Below are positions 9,532 to 19,218 of a DNA stretch of 64,000 bases, in pieces (the first letter of the stretch is position 1; each line of letters starts with the position of its first letter). The notes beneath the pieces were generated by a model. That model saw only the letters and a program-made list of their open reading frames with translations, was not told where the DNA came from and did not search any database. Origin of the DNA: Alkaliphilus flagellatus (GTDB lineage Bacteria; Bacillota; Clostridia; Peptostreptococcales; Natronincolaceae); contig NZ_JAHLQK010000001.1 in assembly GCF_018919215.1 (NCBI RefSeq), positions 962,430-1,026,429 on the forward strand, written 5' to 3'. Made by a program: the position numbers and the translations under genes.

Positions 9532-10533
9532 ATGCCAGAAATAGTATTTTTAATTGTTGCAATTGCAGTTGTATTTATTGTGCTTTCGATTATTTTAAGT
9601 TTTATACCAGTAGGTTTATGGATTACAGCTTTTTTCTCGGGAGTTAAGGTAGGTATTTTCACTTTAGTTGGAATGAGATTTAGAAGGGTTCAACCAAGTC
9701 GTATTGTTAATCCTTTAATTAAAGCCACTAAAGCAGGATTAAATCTAGACATAGATAATCTTGAGGCACATTATTTAGCTGGTGGAGATGTAAATAGCCT
9801 AGTAGATGCATTAATAGCAGCTCAAAGAGCAGAACTTGGTCTTGAGTTTGAAAGAGCTGCTGCAATTGATCTGGCAGGTAGAAATGTTTTAGAAGCTGTT
9901 CAAGTAAGCGTTAATCCAAAGGTTATTGAAACTCCTAAAATAGCAGCAGTTGCAAAAGATGGTATCGAAGTAATGGTTAAGGCTAGAGTAACAGTGCGAG
10001 CAAATATTGAAAGACTTGTTGGGGGAGCTGGAGAAGAAACAATTATTGCCAGAGTTGGTGAGGGTATTGTTACAACTGTAGGTTCGGCTGCATCTCACAA
10101 AGATGTATTAGAGAACCCTGATTTAATTTCTAGAACAGTATTAGGAAAAGGATTAGATGCTGGTACTGCATTTGAAATTTTATCTATTGATATTGCGGAC
10201 ATAGATGTAGGAAGAAATATTGGTGCACAATTACAAACAGACCAAGCAGAGGCAGATAAGCGTATTGCTCAAGCTAAAGCAGAGGAAAGAAGAGCTATGG
10301 CAGTGGCTAAGGAGCAGGAGATGAAGGCGGCTGTAGTGGAAATGAAAGCTAAGGTTGTAGAAGCAGAAGCAGAAGTGCCAAGAGCGATGGCAGCAGCTTT
10401 AAGAGAAGGTAAAATAGGTGTAATGGACTATCACAACTTACAAAATGTAGTTGCTGATACTAGTATGAGGGAATCTATTGCTAAAATTAATAAAGATCAA
10501 GATAGTGAAACAGGAAAAGATTTAATGAAATAA
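9532..10533 (+). CDS. floA: Flotillin-like protein FloA
   Basis: Scaffold protein of membrane lipid microdomains (SPFH/band-7 related). 333 residues. An N-terminal membrane hairpin (about 3-50) precedes the FloA core, with the distinctive [19 protein letters not shown], a coiled, alanine-glutamate-rich stretch (about 235-285) and the conserved C-terminal [18 protein letters not shown]. Strong AGGAGGG precedes the ATG. Directly downstream of nfeD and almost certainly co-transcribed and functionally linked with it. Confidence 0.96.
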   Translation: MPEIVFLIVAIAVVFIVLSIILSFIPVGLWITAFFSGVKVGIFTLVGMRFRRVQPSRIVNPLIKATKAGLNLDIDNLEAHYLAGGDVNSLVDALIAAQRAELGLEFERAAAIDLAGRNVLEAVQVSVNPKVIETPKIAAVAKDGIEVMVKARVTVRANIERLVGGAGEETIIARVGEGIVTTVGSAASHKDVLENPDLISRTVLGKGLDAGTAFEILSIDIADIDVGRNIGAQLQTDQAEADKRIAQAKAEERRAMAVAKEQEMKAAVVEMKAKVVEAEAEVPRAMAAALREGKIGVMDYHNLQNVVADTSMRESIAKINKDQDSETGKDLMK

Positions 10534-10568
10534 AAAATTAGTTTTTTCTTGACAAAGGAAGTGATTAT

Positions 10569-11045
10569 ATGGACTTTGGATCTATAATAGGCTTTATTGC
10601 TATTATATTTATAACCTCCTTATTTAATAAGGATAAAAAGGCAACAAAGCCACAAGTACAACCTAATAAGCCTAACCCTGCCCAAAGAACTGTTAAAAAG
10701 GTATCTAATACTAGTGAAACTAGAAGAAAGACTTTTTCAGGTGGCTTAGAAGATTTATTCAACGAACTAAAAGTAGAATTTGATAAAAATTTTGGAGATA
10801 CCGAAAAAAGACAATCTCCTTCTACTTCTCAACAGAATATTATAAACGAGGATGATCTTAAAAGAGAGAATAGGATAGAAGCTTTAAATACTACCTTAAA
10901 AGATGATTCTAAAGACTATAAAGGTGATATATATGGTAAAGAAATAGGAAAAGAGGAAATACCTATTGAATTTAATAGAAAATCTATTATTCAAGGAGTT
11001 ATAATGTCAGAGGTTTTGCAAAAACCAAAGAGCTTAAGAAGATAG
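10569..11045 (+). CDS. Small membrane-anchored protein of unknown function
   Basis: I do not recognise the family by name. 158 residues: an N-terminal transmembrane segment (about 5-20, IIGFIAIIFITSLF), then a long, charged, low-complexity cytoplasmic region with no visible catalytic motif, and a short conserved-looking C-terminus (IIQGVIMSEVLQKPKSLRR) that could be a binding peptide. It lies 35 bases after floA and ends inside a strong terminator, so it is probably the third member of the nfeD-floA operon and may act with the flotillin. Function is inferred only from position. Confidence 0.8.
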   Translation: MDFGSIIGFIAIIFITSLFNKDKKATKPQVQPNKPNPAQRTVKKVSNTSETRRKTFSGGLEDLFNELKVEFDKNFGDTEKRQSPSTSQQNIINEDDLKRENRIEALNTTLKDDSKDYKGDIYGKEIGKEEIPIEFNRKSIIQGVIMSEVLQKPKSLRR

Positions 11046-11067
11046 GACTAAGTCCTATCTTTTTTTT
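11041..11067 (+). terminator. Terminator of the nfeD-floA operon
   Basis: 9-bp inverted repeat (11041-11049 and 11051-11059) overlapping the preceding stop codon and followed by eight T residues. Confidence 0.88.
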
Positions 11068-11110
11068 ATATTCTAAAAAAGTATAAATTATATAGTCATT
11101 GCAGATTTAT

Positions 11111-11225
11111 AAAAACGTGGCAGGTTGGTAATGTTTTGGACACTTCAAATTTTAAAGCGTAGGCTTTAAGATTGAGCGCTACATCCATCGTTGTGATAGC
11201 AACAGACAAATTTTGTCTTTAAAAA
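11111..11225 (+). repeat. Dispersed hairpin-forming element, copy A
   Basis: Intergenic sequence clearly related to copies near 23.6 kb (B, plus strand) and 58.1 kb (C, minus strand). The shared order is TTGGTAATGTTT, a long AT-rich hairpin starting at GACACTTCAAATTTTAAAG, a loop, the complementary CTTTAAGATTGAGCGC, then GTTGTGATAGCAAC and a GACAAATTTTGTC hairpin running into T/A-rich DNA. It could be a structured RNA or a small repeat element; no known family is assigned. Confidence 0.6.
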
Positions 11226-11281
11226 CAGGTCTAATGAAATGGTTGTAAGCATAAAAATTGAATATATGGGAGGTATGCCAA

Positions 11282-11557
11282 ATGAAAAAAAATGAAGAAA
11301 TAAAAAAAAGTCTAGCTGAAATTTTAGAGTTACCAAAGGATATTATACTTGATTTGCCTAAAATTATAATGGTTGGTAATCTCCAAATATATATAGAAAA
11401 TCATAAAGGTATATTAGAGTATACAAATAATAGGATAAGAATTAATACTAAAAATGGAGTATTGCGTATTATAGGTAAAGATCTAATGTTAAAAAACATT
11501 ATTACAGAAGAGATTGTTATTATAGGAGAGATCAATCAGGTAGAATTTATTGATTGA
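11282..11557 (+). CDS. yqfC: Sporulation protein YqfC
   Basis: Small protein of the YqfC/YabP-like family expressed in the mother cell during sporulation; molecular role not established. 91 residues, rich in short beta strands (LPKIIMVGNLQIYIENHKG). Upstream in-frame TTG (11258) would put the GGGAGG ribosome site inside the gene, so ATG at 11282 is used. yqfD begins 12 bases after the stop, preserving the yqfC-yqfD-phoH-yqfF-ybeY order of spore formers and supporting that the organism sporulates. Confidence 0.9.
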   Translation: MKKNEEIKKSLAEILELPKDIILDLPKIIMVGNLQIYIENHKGILEYTNNRIRINTKNGVLRIIGKDLMLKNIITEEIVIIGEINQVEFID

Positions 11558-11569
11558 GGGGTGGATACA

Positions 11570-12766
11570 TTGTTAGTATTAAAGTTATGGAATTATATGA
11601 GAGGCTACGTAATTGTAAAAGTAGAAGGTTTAGCACTAGAAAGATTTATAAATATGTGTATAGCCAGAGGTATTTATCTATGGGATATTAAGAGGATTAA
11701 CTACACTACACTGGAAGCAAAAATAGGTATTCAAGGGTTTAAAGAATTGAGAAAGATCGTAAAAAGAGCAGGTTGTAGGGTGTCCATACATAAAAAAAAT
11801 GGGTATCCTTTTTGGGTACACAAACTCAAAAAAAGAAAAATGCTTTTAGTAGGAGCATTTTTTTGTTTCCTAATTCTAGTTTTTTCTTCAACATTTATTT
11901 TTTCTATAGAAATAATTGGTAACGAAGAATTAGAAAAGAGTGAAATAATATCTAGTTTAAATGAACTAGGACTAAAGCCAGGTACAAACAAATATCTTGT
12001 TAATTTAAAGGAGATTGAAACTGAGCTGCTTTTAGATGTAGATCAAATAGCTTGGGTTGGAATTGAAGTTAGAGGTATTAGAGCCAAGGTAGAAATAGTA
12101 GAGAAAAGACTAGCACCAGATAAAATAGATAAAAATACCCCTTGCAATGTTATAGCTAAGAAAAATGGAGTAATCGAAAAAGTGATAGCGAGAAATGGGG
12201 ATGCTGTAGTTGAAGAAGGAGATATTGTTACTAAAGGAGATCTATTGATTAATGGAGTAGTTCAGAGAGAAAATATGGATGAACCTATGTTTGTTCATTC
12301 TTATGGAGAGATATATGCTAAAACATACTACGAAACAACTGAAAGTAAAAACCTTATTGAGATTAAAAAAGATAAAACAGGGCAAAAATTTAAAAAGCGG
12401 ACCTTTAATTTAGGTAGCATAGAACTTTCTTTTAATAAGGGAGATATACCTTATGATGTTTATATAGTTGAAAAAAAATCTAAAAGACCCTTTCAATGGA
12501 GGAATATAGGGTTACCTGTCGAAATAATAACAGAGGACTATTATGAGGCAATTCAATTTGAAGAAAGAATTGATGAAATTCAGGCAAAAAATCATATTCA
12601 TAAGGAGGCTATAAATAAGCTTTTAAAAGATATACCTTTAGATGCTAAAATTTTAAATACACAGATTGACTTTACTATCCAAGATGATATTTTATATGGT
12701 AAAGTTATTATAGAGGTTTTAGAAAATATTGCAGAGCAAAAGACATTACAGATTGGAGAGGACTAA
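11570..12766 (+). CDS. yqfD: Sporulation protein YqfD
   Basis: Stage IV-type sporulation membrane protein YqfD; required for efficient spore formation in Bacillus, biochemical role unknown. About 398 residues. The N-terminal RGYVIVKVEG and GCRVSIHKKNGYPF are characteristic, a transmembrane helix follows at about 88-108, and the remainder is extracytoplasmic. I chose TTG at 11570 because GAGGGG (11556-11561) lies 8 bases ahead; a GTG at 11561 overlaps that site. phoH begins within 4 bases of the stop. Confidence 0.9.
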   Translation: MLVLKLWNYMRGYVIVKVEGLALERFINMCIARGIYLWDIKRINYTTLEAKIGIQGFKELRKIVKRAGCRVSIHKKNGYPFWVHKLKKRKMLLVGAFFCFLILVFSSTFIFSIEIIGNEELEKSEIISSLNELGLKPGTNKYLVNLKEIETELLLDVDQIAWVGIEVRGIRAKVEIVEKRLAPDKIDKNTPCNVIAKKNGVIEKVIARNGDAVVEEGDIVTKGDLLINGVVQRENMDEPMFVHSYGEIYAKTYYETTESKNLIEIKKDKTGQKFKKRTFNLGSIELSFNKGDIPYDVYIVEKKSKRPFQWRNIGLPVEIITEDYYEAIQFEERIDEIQAKNHIHKEAINKLLKDIPLDAKILNTQIDFTIQDDILYGKVIIEVLENIAEQKTLQIGED

Positions 12767-12769
12767 TTA

Positions 12770-13759
12770 TTGGAAAACAAATTTCAAAAGAAGATAGAAA
12801 TTAAGGAACAAAAGTTTATTAAAGAATTATTTGGTAATTTCGATGAAAATATAAAACTTGTTCAGCAACATTTAAAGGTAGATATTGTACAAAGAGATGG
12901 AGATATTTTAATTATTGGAGATGAAAAAGAAGTTCTATTAGGTGAGAAATTAATAGAACAATTAATGGAAGTAGTAGACCGTAACGAGCATCTTACAATA
13001 CAAAATATATCATATGCAATAGGTTTGCTATTGGATGGAGAGCATGAGAAAATACAATCTTTAGCGAGTGATGTAATATTTGTTACTGATAGAGGCAAAC
13101 CTATTAAACCCAAAACCATAGGACAGAAAAAATATATCCAACAAATACAATCTAAAGATTTGACCTTTGGCATAGGCCCTGCTGGTACTGGAAAAACATA
13201 CTTAGCAGTAACTATGGCGGTAAAAGCATTTAAAAATGAAGAAGTAAATAGAATAATTTTAACAAGACCTGCTGTAGAGGCTGGTGAAAGTTTAGGTTTT
13301 CTACCTGGTGATTTAAAGGACAAGGTGGATCCATATTTAAGGCCTTTATATGATGCTCTTTTTGATATTCTTGGTTCTGAAAGGTTTCAAAAGTATATGG
13401 AGAGAGGTATGATAGAAGTAGCACCATTAGCATATATGAGAGGGAGAACATTAGATAACTCATTTATTATTTTAGACGAGGCTCAAAACACTACTAAAGA
13501 GCAAATGAAAATGTTTTTAACACGCTTTGGTTTTGGATCGAAGGCTATAGTAACAGGAGATATTACCCAAATAGATCTTCCAAAAGGAAAACATTCTGGT
13601 TTAAAGCATGCTGAACAGGTTCTGAAAAATGTCGAGGAAATTGGATTCTCATATTTAACAGGAAAGGATGTTGTAAGACATCAATTAGTTCAAAAAATAG
13701 TTAAAGCTTATGATGAATATGATATTAAAAGTCAAATGAGGGTACAAAAAGAAAAATAG
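12770..13759 (+). CDS. phoH: PhoH-like ATPase
   Basis: Cytoplasmic RNA-associated P-loop ATPase of the PhoH family, thought to work with YbeY in RNA metabolism. 329 residues. N-terminal KH-like region, Walker A GPAGTGKT at 136-143, Walker B FIILDEAQN near 235 and the SGLKHAEQVLKNV segment typical of PhoH. Start is TTG at 12770, with GGAGAGG in the end of yqfD as ribosome site. Encoded in one operon with yqfF and ybeY, the conserved arrangement. Confidence 0.95.
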   Translation: MENKFQKKIEIKEQKFIKELFGNFDENIKLVQQHLKVDIVQRDGDILIIGDEKEVLLGEKLIEQLMEVVDRNEHLTIQNISYAIGLLLDGEHEKIQSLASDVIFVTDRGKPIKPKTIGQKKYIQQIQSKDLTFGIGPAGTGKTYLAVTMAVKAFKNEEVNRIILTRPAVEAGESLGFLPGDLKDKVDPYLRPLYDALFDILGSERFQKYMERGMIEVAPLAYMRGRTLDNSFIILDEAQNTTKEQMKMFLTRFGFGSKAIVTGDITQIDLPKGKHSGLKHAEQVLKNVEEIGFSYLTGKDVVRHQLVQKIVKAYDEYDIKSQMRVQKEK

Positions 13760-13800
13760 TATTTTAACACTGGAATTATAGTGTTAGGGGGGTAGAAAAT

Positions 13801-15882
13801 ATGAGAAGTTCTGTTGAAGGTTTTTTTCGAAAAAAATCAATTAAAAAATTTCTTCTAGCATTACTTTTTTTTGTCAGTTTATTTGCTATATTAGTGACAA
13901 GCTTAAAACCAGAAAAATTTGACTTAGTAATTGGCCAAAGAGCACCTGTAGATATACATTCTCCAAAAGATATAGAGGATAAGTTTAATACAGAGCGCGT
14001 AAGACAAAAAGCAGTCGAAGGAGTAGAACCAGTTTATAAGTTAAATCCAGGTGTTCGTGTAGAAGTTAATAAAGATATTGAAAAATTCTTTTTATTAGTA
14101 TATAAGCTTCGTAATGATGAAGAATTAACGGAATTGGAAAAAATAGAACAGTTAAATTCTGAAAATGATCTTAATATAGGAGCAGTTAATGTAAAGACTG
14201 CAATAACTGCTCCTATGGACCAGTTAAAGTATTTAGAGAGCTATATTAATGAAATAGTGGCACAAAATATGAATGTTGGTATTGATGTTGAAGATCTTCA
14301 GAAACAAAAGAATAGTATTAAAGAATATATAACTAATCTGAATGAATTTGAAGCTGAGTTAAAGGATCTAGCTATTTCTATAGTTTATGCCACAATTCGT
14401 CCGAATAAGTTTCTAGATGAGGATGCTACAAATAGTAAGATAGAAATGGCAAGGGAAAATGTGGATAAGATAATCATTAAAAAAGGAGATAGTATTCTTA
14501 GAGAAGGGGAAGTCATTACCTTCGATAGACTAGAACTATTACGAGATTTAGGGATTTTAAATGATGAAAGTAAAGTTGATTTTGTTTTATATATAGGAAT
14601 TGCAGCTATAGCTTTAGTAATTGAACTATTAATTATCGGATATATGGCTGTATTTAATAAGGATTTGTTAGAAAGACCAGGAAGACTTTTGATGATATAT
14701 ATCATTTTTATTTCTACACTAATAATATCTAAAGTAATACAAGGAATCTCCATTTACTTAATTCCAGTAGCTGCTTGCTCTATGCTTCTATCTATTTTAA
14801 TTGAATCTAGATTGGCCTTGCTTATTAATCTATGTCTAACTGTATTAATAAGTATTATTACAGGCAATAATACTATTTTTATGGCCATGGCGTTAATTGG
14901 CGGAACAGTTGGAGCATTTAGTGTTGTAAATACACAACAGAGAGCAAATATTTTTATATCTGGAATTGCTGTAAGCATAATTAATATGATTACAATCGTC
15001 GGAATTGGATTTATAAACAGTAGCGAAATAATGCAGACGCTTACCTTTGGTTTCTATGGACTATTAAACGGGTTGTTTTCTTCTATAGTCACAGTAGGGT
15101 CATTACCACTATGGGAGTCTGTATTCAACGTAGTAACACCACTAAAGCTATTAGAATTATCAAATCCAAACCAACCTTTGTTAAAGAAACTATTGTTGGA
15201 AGCACCAGGCACCTACCATCATAGCATTATAGTAGGAAATTTAAGTGAATCTGCAGTTGATGCAATAGGAGGTAACTCTTTATTAGCTAGGGTAGGAGCT
15301 TTTTATCACGATATTGGGAAAACTAGACGGCCTTACTTTTTTAAAGAAAATCAATTGACATCCGATAATCCACATGATAAGCTAAATCCTTCATTAAGCA
15401 CAACAATAATTACGGATCATGTTAAGGATGGTATTGAGCTTGCTAAAAAACATAAACTACCAGTTGAAGTAAGAGCTTTTATTGAGCAACATCATGGAGA
15501 TACTTTAGTAGCATACTTTTACCATAAGGCTAAAACTAGTGAGAATGGAGATAGTGTAGAAGAAAAGAACTTTAGATATGGTGGACCAAAGCCGCAAACA
15601 AAAGAGACAGCAATTGTAATGATTGCAGATTCTGTGGAGGCTGCTGTTAGAAGTCTTTCTTCACCAACACAGGAGAAGGTGGAAGCATTAGTTGAAAAAA
15701 TAATTGAAGATAAATTAAAGGATGGACAGTTAGATGAATGTAATATTACTTTAAAGGATTTAGATCAAATAAAAAAGACTTTCCTAAAAGTAATATTAAG
15801 CATCTTTCATGAGAGAATTGAGTATCCTGATATGAATGTTAAGAAGAAAGAGGGAGGGAAACCCCGTGGAACTACTAATTGA
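13801..15882 (+). CDS. yqfF: 7TM-HD c-di-AMP phosphodiesterase (PgpH/YqfF type)
   Basis: Membrane HD-domain phosphodiesterase that in characterised relatives hydrolyses cyclic di-AMP. 693 residues. An N-terminal helix (about 18-36) precedes a large extracytoplasmic domain (about 45-255) with GDSILREGEVI, then seven hydrophobic helices (about 260-450) and a cytoplasmic HD domain: GTYHHSIIVGNLSE, FYHDIGKTRRP, ITDHVKDG and IEQHHGDTLVAYFYHKA supply the metal-binding His/Asp residues. ATG with GGGGGG-like ribosome site. The end overlaps the ybeY start by 17 bases, implying coupled translation. Confidence 0.95.
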   Translation: MRSSVEGFFRKKSIKKFLLALLFFVSLFAILVTSLKPEKFDLVIGQRAPVDIHSPKDIEDKFNTERVRQKAVEGVEPVYKLNPGVRVEVNKDIEKFFLLVYKLRNDEELTELEKIEQLNSENDLNIGAVNVKTAITAPMDQLKYLESYINEIVAQNMNVGIDVEDLQKQKNSIKEYITNLNEFEAELKDLAISIVYATIRPNKFLDEDATNSKIEMARENVDKIIIKKGDSILREGEVITFDRLELLRDLGILNDESKVDFVLYIGIAAIALVIELLIIGYMAVFNKDLLERPGRLLMIYIIFISTLIISKVIQGISIYLIPVAACSMLLSILIESRLALLINLCLTVLISIITGNNTIFMAMALIGGTVGAFSVVNTQQRANIFISGIAVSIINMITIVGIGFINSSEIMQTLTFGFYGLLNGLFSSIVTVGSLPLWESVFNVVTPLKLLELSNPNQPLLKKLLLEAPGTYHHSIIVGNLSESAVDAIGGNSLLARVGAFYHDIGKTRRPYFFKENQLTSDNPHDKLNPSLSTTIITDHVKDGIELAKKHKLPVEVRAFIEQHHGDTLVAYFYHKAKTSENGDSVEEKNFRYGGPKPQTKETAIVMIADSVEAAVRSLSSPTQEKVEALVEKIIEDKLKDGQLDECNITLKDLDQIKKTFLKVILSIFHERIEYPDMNVKKKEGGKPRGTTN

Positions 15883-16324
15883 TAATAGACAAAATAAATA
15901 TGAAGTTAAAGAGCAATTAATAGAATTACTAGAAAAAGCAGTTGAGGCTTGTTTACTTTATGAAAACTGGGACATTGACTATGAAGTAAGTCTTTCATTG
16001 GTAGATAACAATGAAATTAAGGAACTAAACAGTATCTATAGGGGGAAGGATTATGCTACTGATGTTTTGTCCTTTCCCTTAGTGGATGAAGATCAAGCCA
16101 TCGACTTAAAAGAAAAGCTTCTAGGTGATATTGTTATATCTGTAGAAAAGGCAGAGGAGCAGGCTAAAGAATATAACCATTCCTTCGAAAGAGAGATGGG
16201 GTTCTTAGTAGTTCATAGTATGTTCCATCTAATGGGCTATGACCATGACACTAGTGAGGATACTAAGGATATGAGATATAGAGAAGAGGCTGTTCTTTCG
16301 TCTTTAAATTTAATTAGAAAATAA
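15866..16324 (+). CDS. ybeY: Endoribonuclease YbeY (16S rRNA maturation)
   Basis: Single-strand-specific, zinc-dependent endoribonuclease involved in 16S rRNA 3' processing and ribosome quality control. 152 residues. The catalytic motif HSMFHLMGYDHD lies at about 118-129 with the three zinc histidines, and TDVLSFPL is the usual mid-protein motif. The ATG further upstream (15836) lies inside yqfF; GTG at 15866 follows AGGGAGGG at 7 bases and is preferred. Overlaps the end of yqfF and is followed by dgkA. Confidence 0.95.
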   Translation: MELLIDNRQNKYEVKEQLIELLEKAVEACLLYENWDIDYEVSLSLVDNNEIKELNSIYRGKDYATDVLSFPLVDEDQAIDLKEKLLGDIVISVEKAEEQAKEYNHSFEREMGFLVVHSMFHLMGYDHDTSEDTKDMRYREEAVLSSLNLIRK

Positions 16325-16339
16325 TGGGGTAATAATGAT

Positions 16340-17038
16340 ATGAAAGTTAGAAGACTAATCGATAGCTTAAATTACGCATTTGAGGGAATTATTTATGCAC
16401 TGAAAACCCAGAGGAATATGAAAATTCATTTCATTGTGGCTATACTTGTATTGGTTGCAAGTCTATTTTTTGACTTAACTAGAATAGAAATTCTTATACT
16501 ATTTCTTACAATTTCTATGGTAATAGTAGCGGAAATGATAAATACTTCTATTGAGTCTACTATCGATTTAATTACAGATAAATACCATATTTTTGCTAAA
16601 ATTGCTAAAAATGTGGCAGCAGGGGCAGTGCTAATTGCTGCCATTAATTCTATTATTGTTGCTTACTTACTTTTTTTTCATAGAATTAATCCTTATACAA
16701 TACAGGTACTTCATCATGTTAGGCAATCGCCACTACATATTACCTTTATCGCATTAATAGTTGTTATATTTACAGTTATTGCGATAAAGGCATACTTTGG
16801 TAGAGGAACACCACTACAGGGAGGAATGCCTAGTGGACATGCTGCAGTTGCCTTTTCATTAGCTACTGCTATTACCTTTATTTCTGAAAATATGTTTATA
16901 GCCACATTATCTGCACTTATGGCTTTATTAGTTTCTCAAAGTAGAGTGGAGACAAAAATTCATAATTTTTTCGAGGTACTCATAGGTGGGATTTTGGGCA
17001 TATTAATAACGATCATTTTTTTTCAGATATTTAGCTAA
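16340..17038 (+). CDS. dgkA: Diacylglycerol/undecaprenol kinase fused to a PAP2 phosphatase domain
   Basis: Two enzymes of lipid-carrier recycling in one chain. Residues 1-115 are a DgkA-type kinase (RNMKIHF, then EMINTSIESTIDL), in Gram-positives usually an undecaprenol kinase. Residues about 130-232 form a PAP2-type phosphatase with the motifs GMPSGHAAVAFS and SRVETKIHNFFEVLIGG, the PSGH and SRxxxxxH catalytic pieces; the first PAP2 motif is weak. The 232-residue length, against about 120 for DgkA alone, fits a fusion. Opposing kinase and phosphatase activities on lipid carriers may be coordinated. Ribosome site is weak. Lies between ybeY and a DUF502 gene. Confidence 0.9.
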   Translation: MKVRRLIDSLNYAFEGIIYALKTQRNMKIHFIVAILVLVASLFFDLTRIEILILFLTISMVIVAEMINTSIESTIDLITDKYHIFAKIAKNVAAGAVLIAAINSIIVAYLLFFHRINPYTIQVLHHVRQSPLHITFIALIVVIFTVIAIKAYFGRGTPLQGGMPSGHAAVAFSLATAITFISENMFIATLSALMALLVSQSRVETKIHNFFEVLIGGILGILITIIFFQIFS

Positions 17039-17060
17039 AAGAAAAGAGCAGGTGATACAA

Positions 17061-17657
17061 ATGTGGAAAGAAATTAGAAAAACCTTTTTAACTGGATTAT
17101 TAGTAATGATTCCTTTAATAATTACAGTTTATACTATACTTTGGTTTTTAAATAAAGTAGATAGCATTTTCAGAAGACCTATAGAAGAGTTATTAGGATT
17201 TACAGTTTATGGTTTAGGCATTATTATTACAATTGGTATAGTTTTACTAGCTGGAATAATTGCTACAAATTATGCAGGTCATAAGTTGTTTGGGACTACT
17301 GAATATTTTTTAAAAAGAATTCCTTTAGTAAGATCTATTTATTTTCCTATTAAACAGCTTACAGAAACGATTTATGGTAGTGCCAATACTGCTTTTCGTA
17401 GAGTGGTTTTAGTTCAATATCCTTCGCTTGGAATATATACTATCGGTTTCATTACTTCAGAAGGTATTGAAGAGGTAGCAGATAAGACTGGTAAGCCTGT
17501 AGTTTGTGTTTTTATACCTACTACACCAAATCCTACATCTGGTATGTTTGTTATGGTTCCGAGTGAGGATCTAATTGCACTAGATATGGGTGTGGAGGAT
17601 GCAATTAAGCTAGTTGTATCTGGTGGTATTGCAAAACCAAGTAATAAGGACCTATAA
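17061..17657 (+). CDS. DUF502 family membrane protein
   Basis: Conserved membrane protein of unknown function. 198 residues with two N-terminal transmembrane helices (about 8-30 and 52-75) and a soluble C-terminal domain carrying the family patterns RIPLVRSIYFPIKQ, FPTTPNPTSG-like FIPTTPNPTSGM and VPSEDLIALDMGVEDAIKL. GTG at 17052 is an alternative start; ATG at 17061 has the better distance from AGCAGG. Same strand as dgkA and probably in its operon. No function can be given. Confidence 0.9.
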   Translation: MWKEIRKTFLTGLLVMIPLIITVYTILWFLNKVDSIFRRPIEELLGFTVYGLGIIITIGIVLLAGIIATNYAGHKLFGTTEYFLKRIPLVRSIYFPIKQLTETIYGSANTAFRRVVLVQYPSLGIYTIGFITSEGIEEVADKTGKPVVCVFIPTTPNPTSGMFVMVPSEDLIALDMGVEDAIKLVVSGGIAKPSNKDL

Positions 17658-17717
17658 TAATTATTTTACTGGTTAGAATATTTTAACCTAATTGTATTGC
17701 AGAAAGGATGAGGGGTT

Positions 17718-18776
17718 ATGGATAACTGGAGGAAAAGAGGTATTATAATATTTTTAGTTTCATCAATTTTATTGAATGGGGTAGGGTGTAGTAAAAAAGA
17801 CAATGATGAACAAAACAATGTTACCATTGAAGCAGAACAAAATGAGGAATTAGAAGAAATATCACAGCCAGAAATTGAAGGTGCAGTTTCACCTTTAAGT
17901 GGCCTACATGCACCAGAGGAGAAAGTTAATAGAAGACCTTTAGCAATTATTTTCGATAATCAATCTGGAGCTCGTCCCCAAGCAGGACTTATAGATGCAG
18001 AAGTTGCATATGAATTTTTAGCTGAAGGGAATATTACTAGATATTTAGGTATATTTTTAATAAATGAGCCTGAAATAATAGGATCTATAAGAAGTGCAAG
18101 ACCATATTTTATTGAAAAGGCATTAGAGTTCGACAGTTATTTTGTTCATGTTGGTGGAAGTGATCAAGCTTTTGCAGATATTAAAAATAAAAAAGTAGCT
18201 GACATTGATGCTATGAGTAGAGGGAATGATGTTTTTTGGAGAAAAAATCATAAAAAAATGCCACATAACATGTATTCTAGTTATGATGCTCTAAAAAAAG
18301 CAGCTGAAAAAAGTAATTATAGAGCTGAACCTCAATTTGATGGATTTAAATTTAATTCAGAACTTAAAGTAATGGATATGGGAGAAATTGCACAAGAGAT
18401 AAAAATTAAATATTCTAAAGGACACGAACCATCATATATTTATGATGATGAAAATAAAGTTTATAACAGATACTATAATGGTATAGAACATAAGGATGAA
18501 ACAAAAAAAGAAATACTTACTGCTACAAATATTATAATACAAGAGGTTGCTGCTAAAGTAATAGATGATAAATTACGTCTAGATATGAATACTGTTGGAG
18601 AAGGTAGAGGAAAATACATAACTACTGGGAAAACGATTGATATTACATGGAAAAAGGGCAGTTATGAAGGAGCTACAAAGTACTATGATAGTACAGGACA
18701 AGAGCTCAGTTTAAATCCGGGTAAAACTTGGATTCAGGTTGTTCGTAACTTCGATAATGTAACTATAGCAGAATAG
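17718..18776 (+). CDS. DUF3048 lipoprotein (YerB-like)
   Basis: Exported lipoprotein of the YerB/DUF3048 family; role unknown. 352 residues. Lipoprotein signal with lipobox LNGVGC (lipidated Cys24), an acidic linker, then the DUF3048 domain beginning SPLSGLHAPEEKVNRRP and including GARPQAGLIDAEVAYEFLAEG and IGSIRSARPYF, followed by its C-terminal domain with TWKKGSYEGATKYYD. It lies just ahead of cdd in the era gene cluster. Expected to sit on the outer face of the cytoplasmic membrane. Confidence 0.9.
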   Translation: MDNWRKRGIIIFLVSSILLNGVGCSKKDNDEQNNVTIEAEQNEELEEISQPEIEGAVSPLSGLHAPEEKVNRRPLAIIFDNQSGARPQAGLIDAEVAYEFLAEGNITRYLGIFLINEPEIIGSIRSARPYFIEKALEFDSYFVHVGGSDQAFADIKNKKVADIDAMSRGNDVFWRKNHKKMPHNMYSSYDALKKAAEKSNYRAEPQFDGFKFNSELKVMDMGEIAQEIKIKYSKGHEPSYIYDDENKVYNRYYNGIEHKDETKKEILTATNIIIQEVAAKVIDDKLRLDMNTVGEGRGKYITTGKTIDITWKKGSYEGATKYYDSTGQELSLNPGKTWIQVVRNFDNVTIAE

Positions 18777-18795
18777 ACAAATGGAGGAGATATTT

Positions 18796-19218
18796 TTGAC
18801 AGATAAAGAACTAGTAAAAAAAGCAATAGAAGCTAAAAATAATGCCTATGTGCCCTATTCAAAATTTCCTGTAGGTGCAGCCTTACTTACTAAAGAGGGC
18901 AGAGTATATACAGGGTGTAATGTTGAATGTGCTTCTTATGGAGGAACAAACTGTGCAGAAAGAACAGCCATTTTTAAAGCTGTTTCCGAGGGTGATCGGA
19001 ATATAGATGCTATTGCTGTTGTTAGTGATTTAGATGATTACACATACCCTTGTGGAATTTGCAGACAGGTAATAGTAGAGTTTGGTAAAGGAATAAAAAT
19101 GATAATTGCAAAATCAGAAGATGATTTTAGAGTGCATACTATAGATGATTTACTACCTCATTCATTTACGCCTGAAGATCTTGAAAAAATGGATGGAGGT
19201 ATAAATAATGGGATTTAA
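18796..19218 (+). CDS. cdd: Cytidine deaminase
   Basis: Zinc enzyme converting cytidine and deoxycytidine to uridine and deoxyuridine in pyrimidine salvage. 140 residues. The active-site CAERTA (catalytic Glu) and PCGICRQ motifs supply the three zinc cysteines, and [15 protein letters not shown] is the substrate-binding N-terminal motif. The first ATG (18781) would place GGAGGAG inside the gene, so TTG at 18796, 7 bases after that site, is used. Its last bases overlap the era start, the conserved cdd-era order. Confidence 0.95.
   Translation: MTDKELVKKAIEAKNNAYVPYSKFPVGAALLTKEGRVYTGCNVECASYGGTNCAERTAIFKAVSEGDRNIDAIAVVSDLDDYTYPCGICRQVIVEFGKGIKMIIAKSEDDFRVHTIDDLLPHSFTPEDLEKMDGGINNGI

Noticed and set aside
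12862-13323. 153-codon open frame on the minus strand within phoH
   Set aside because: Antisense to the well-conserved PhoH coding region, no ribosome site, serine/cysteine-rich shadow composition.
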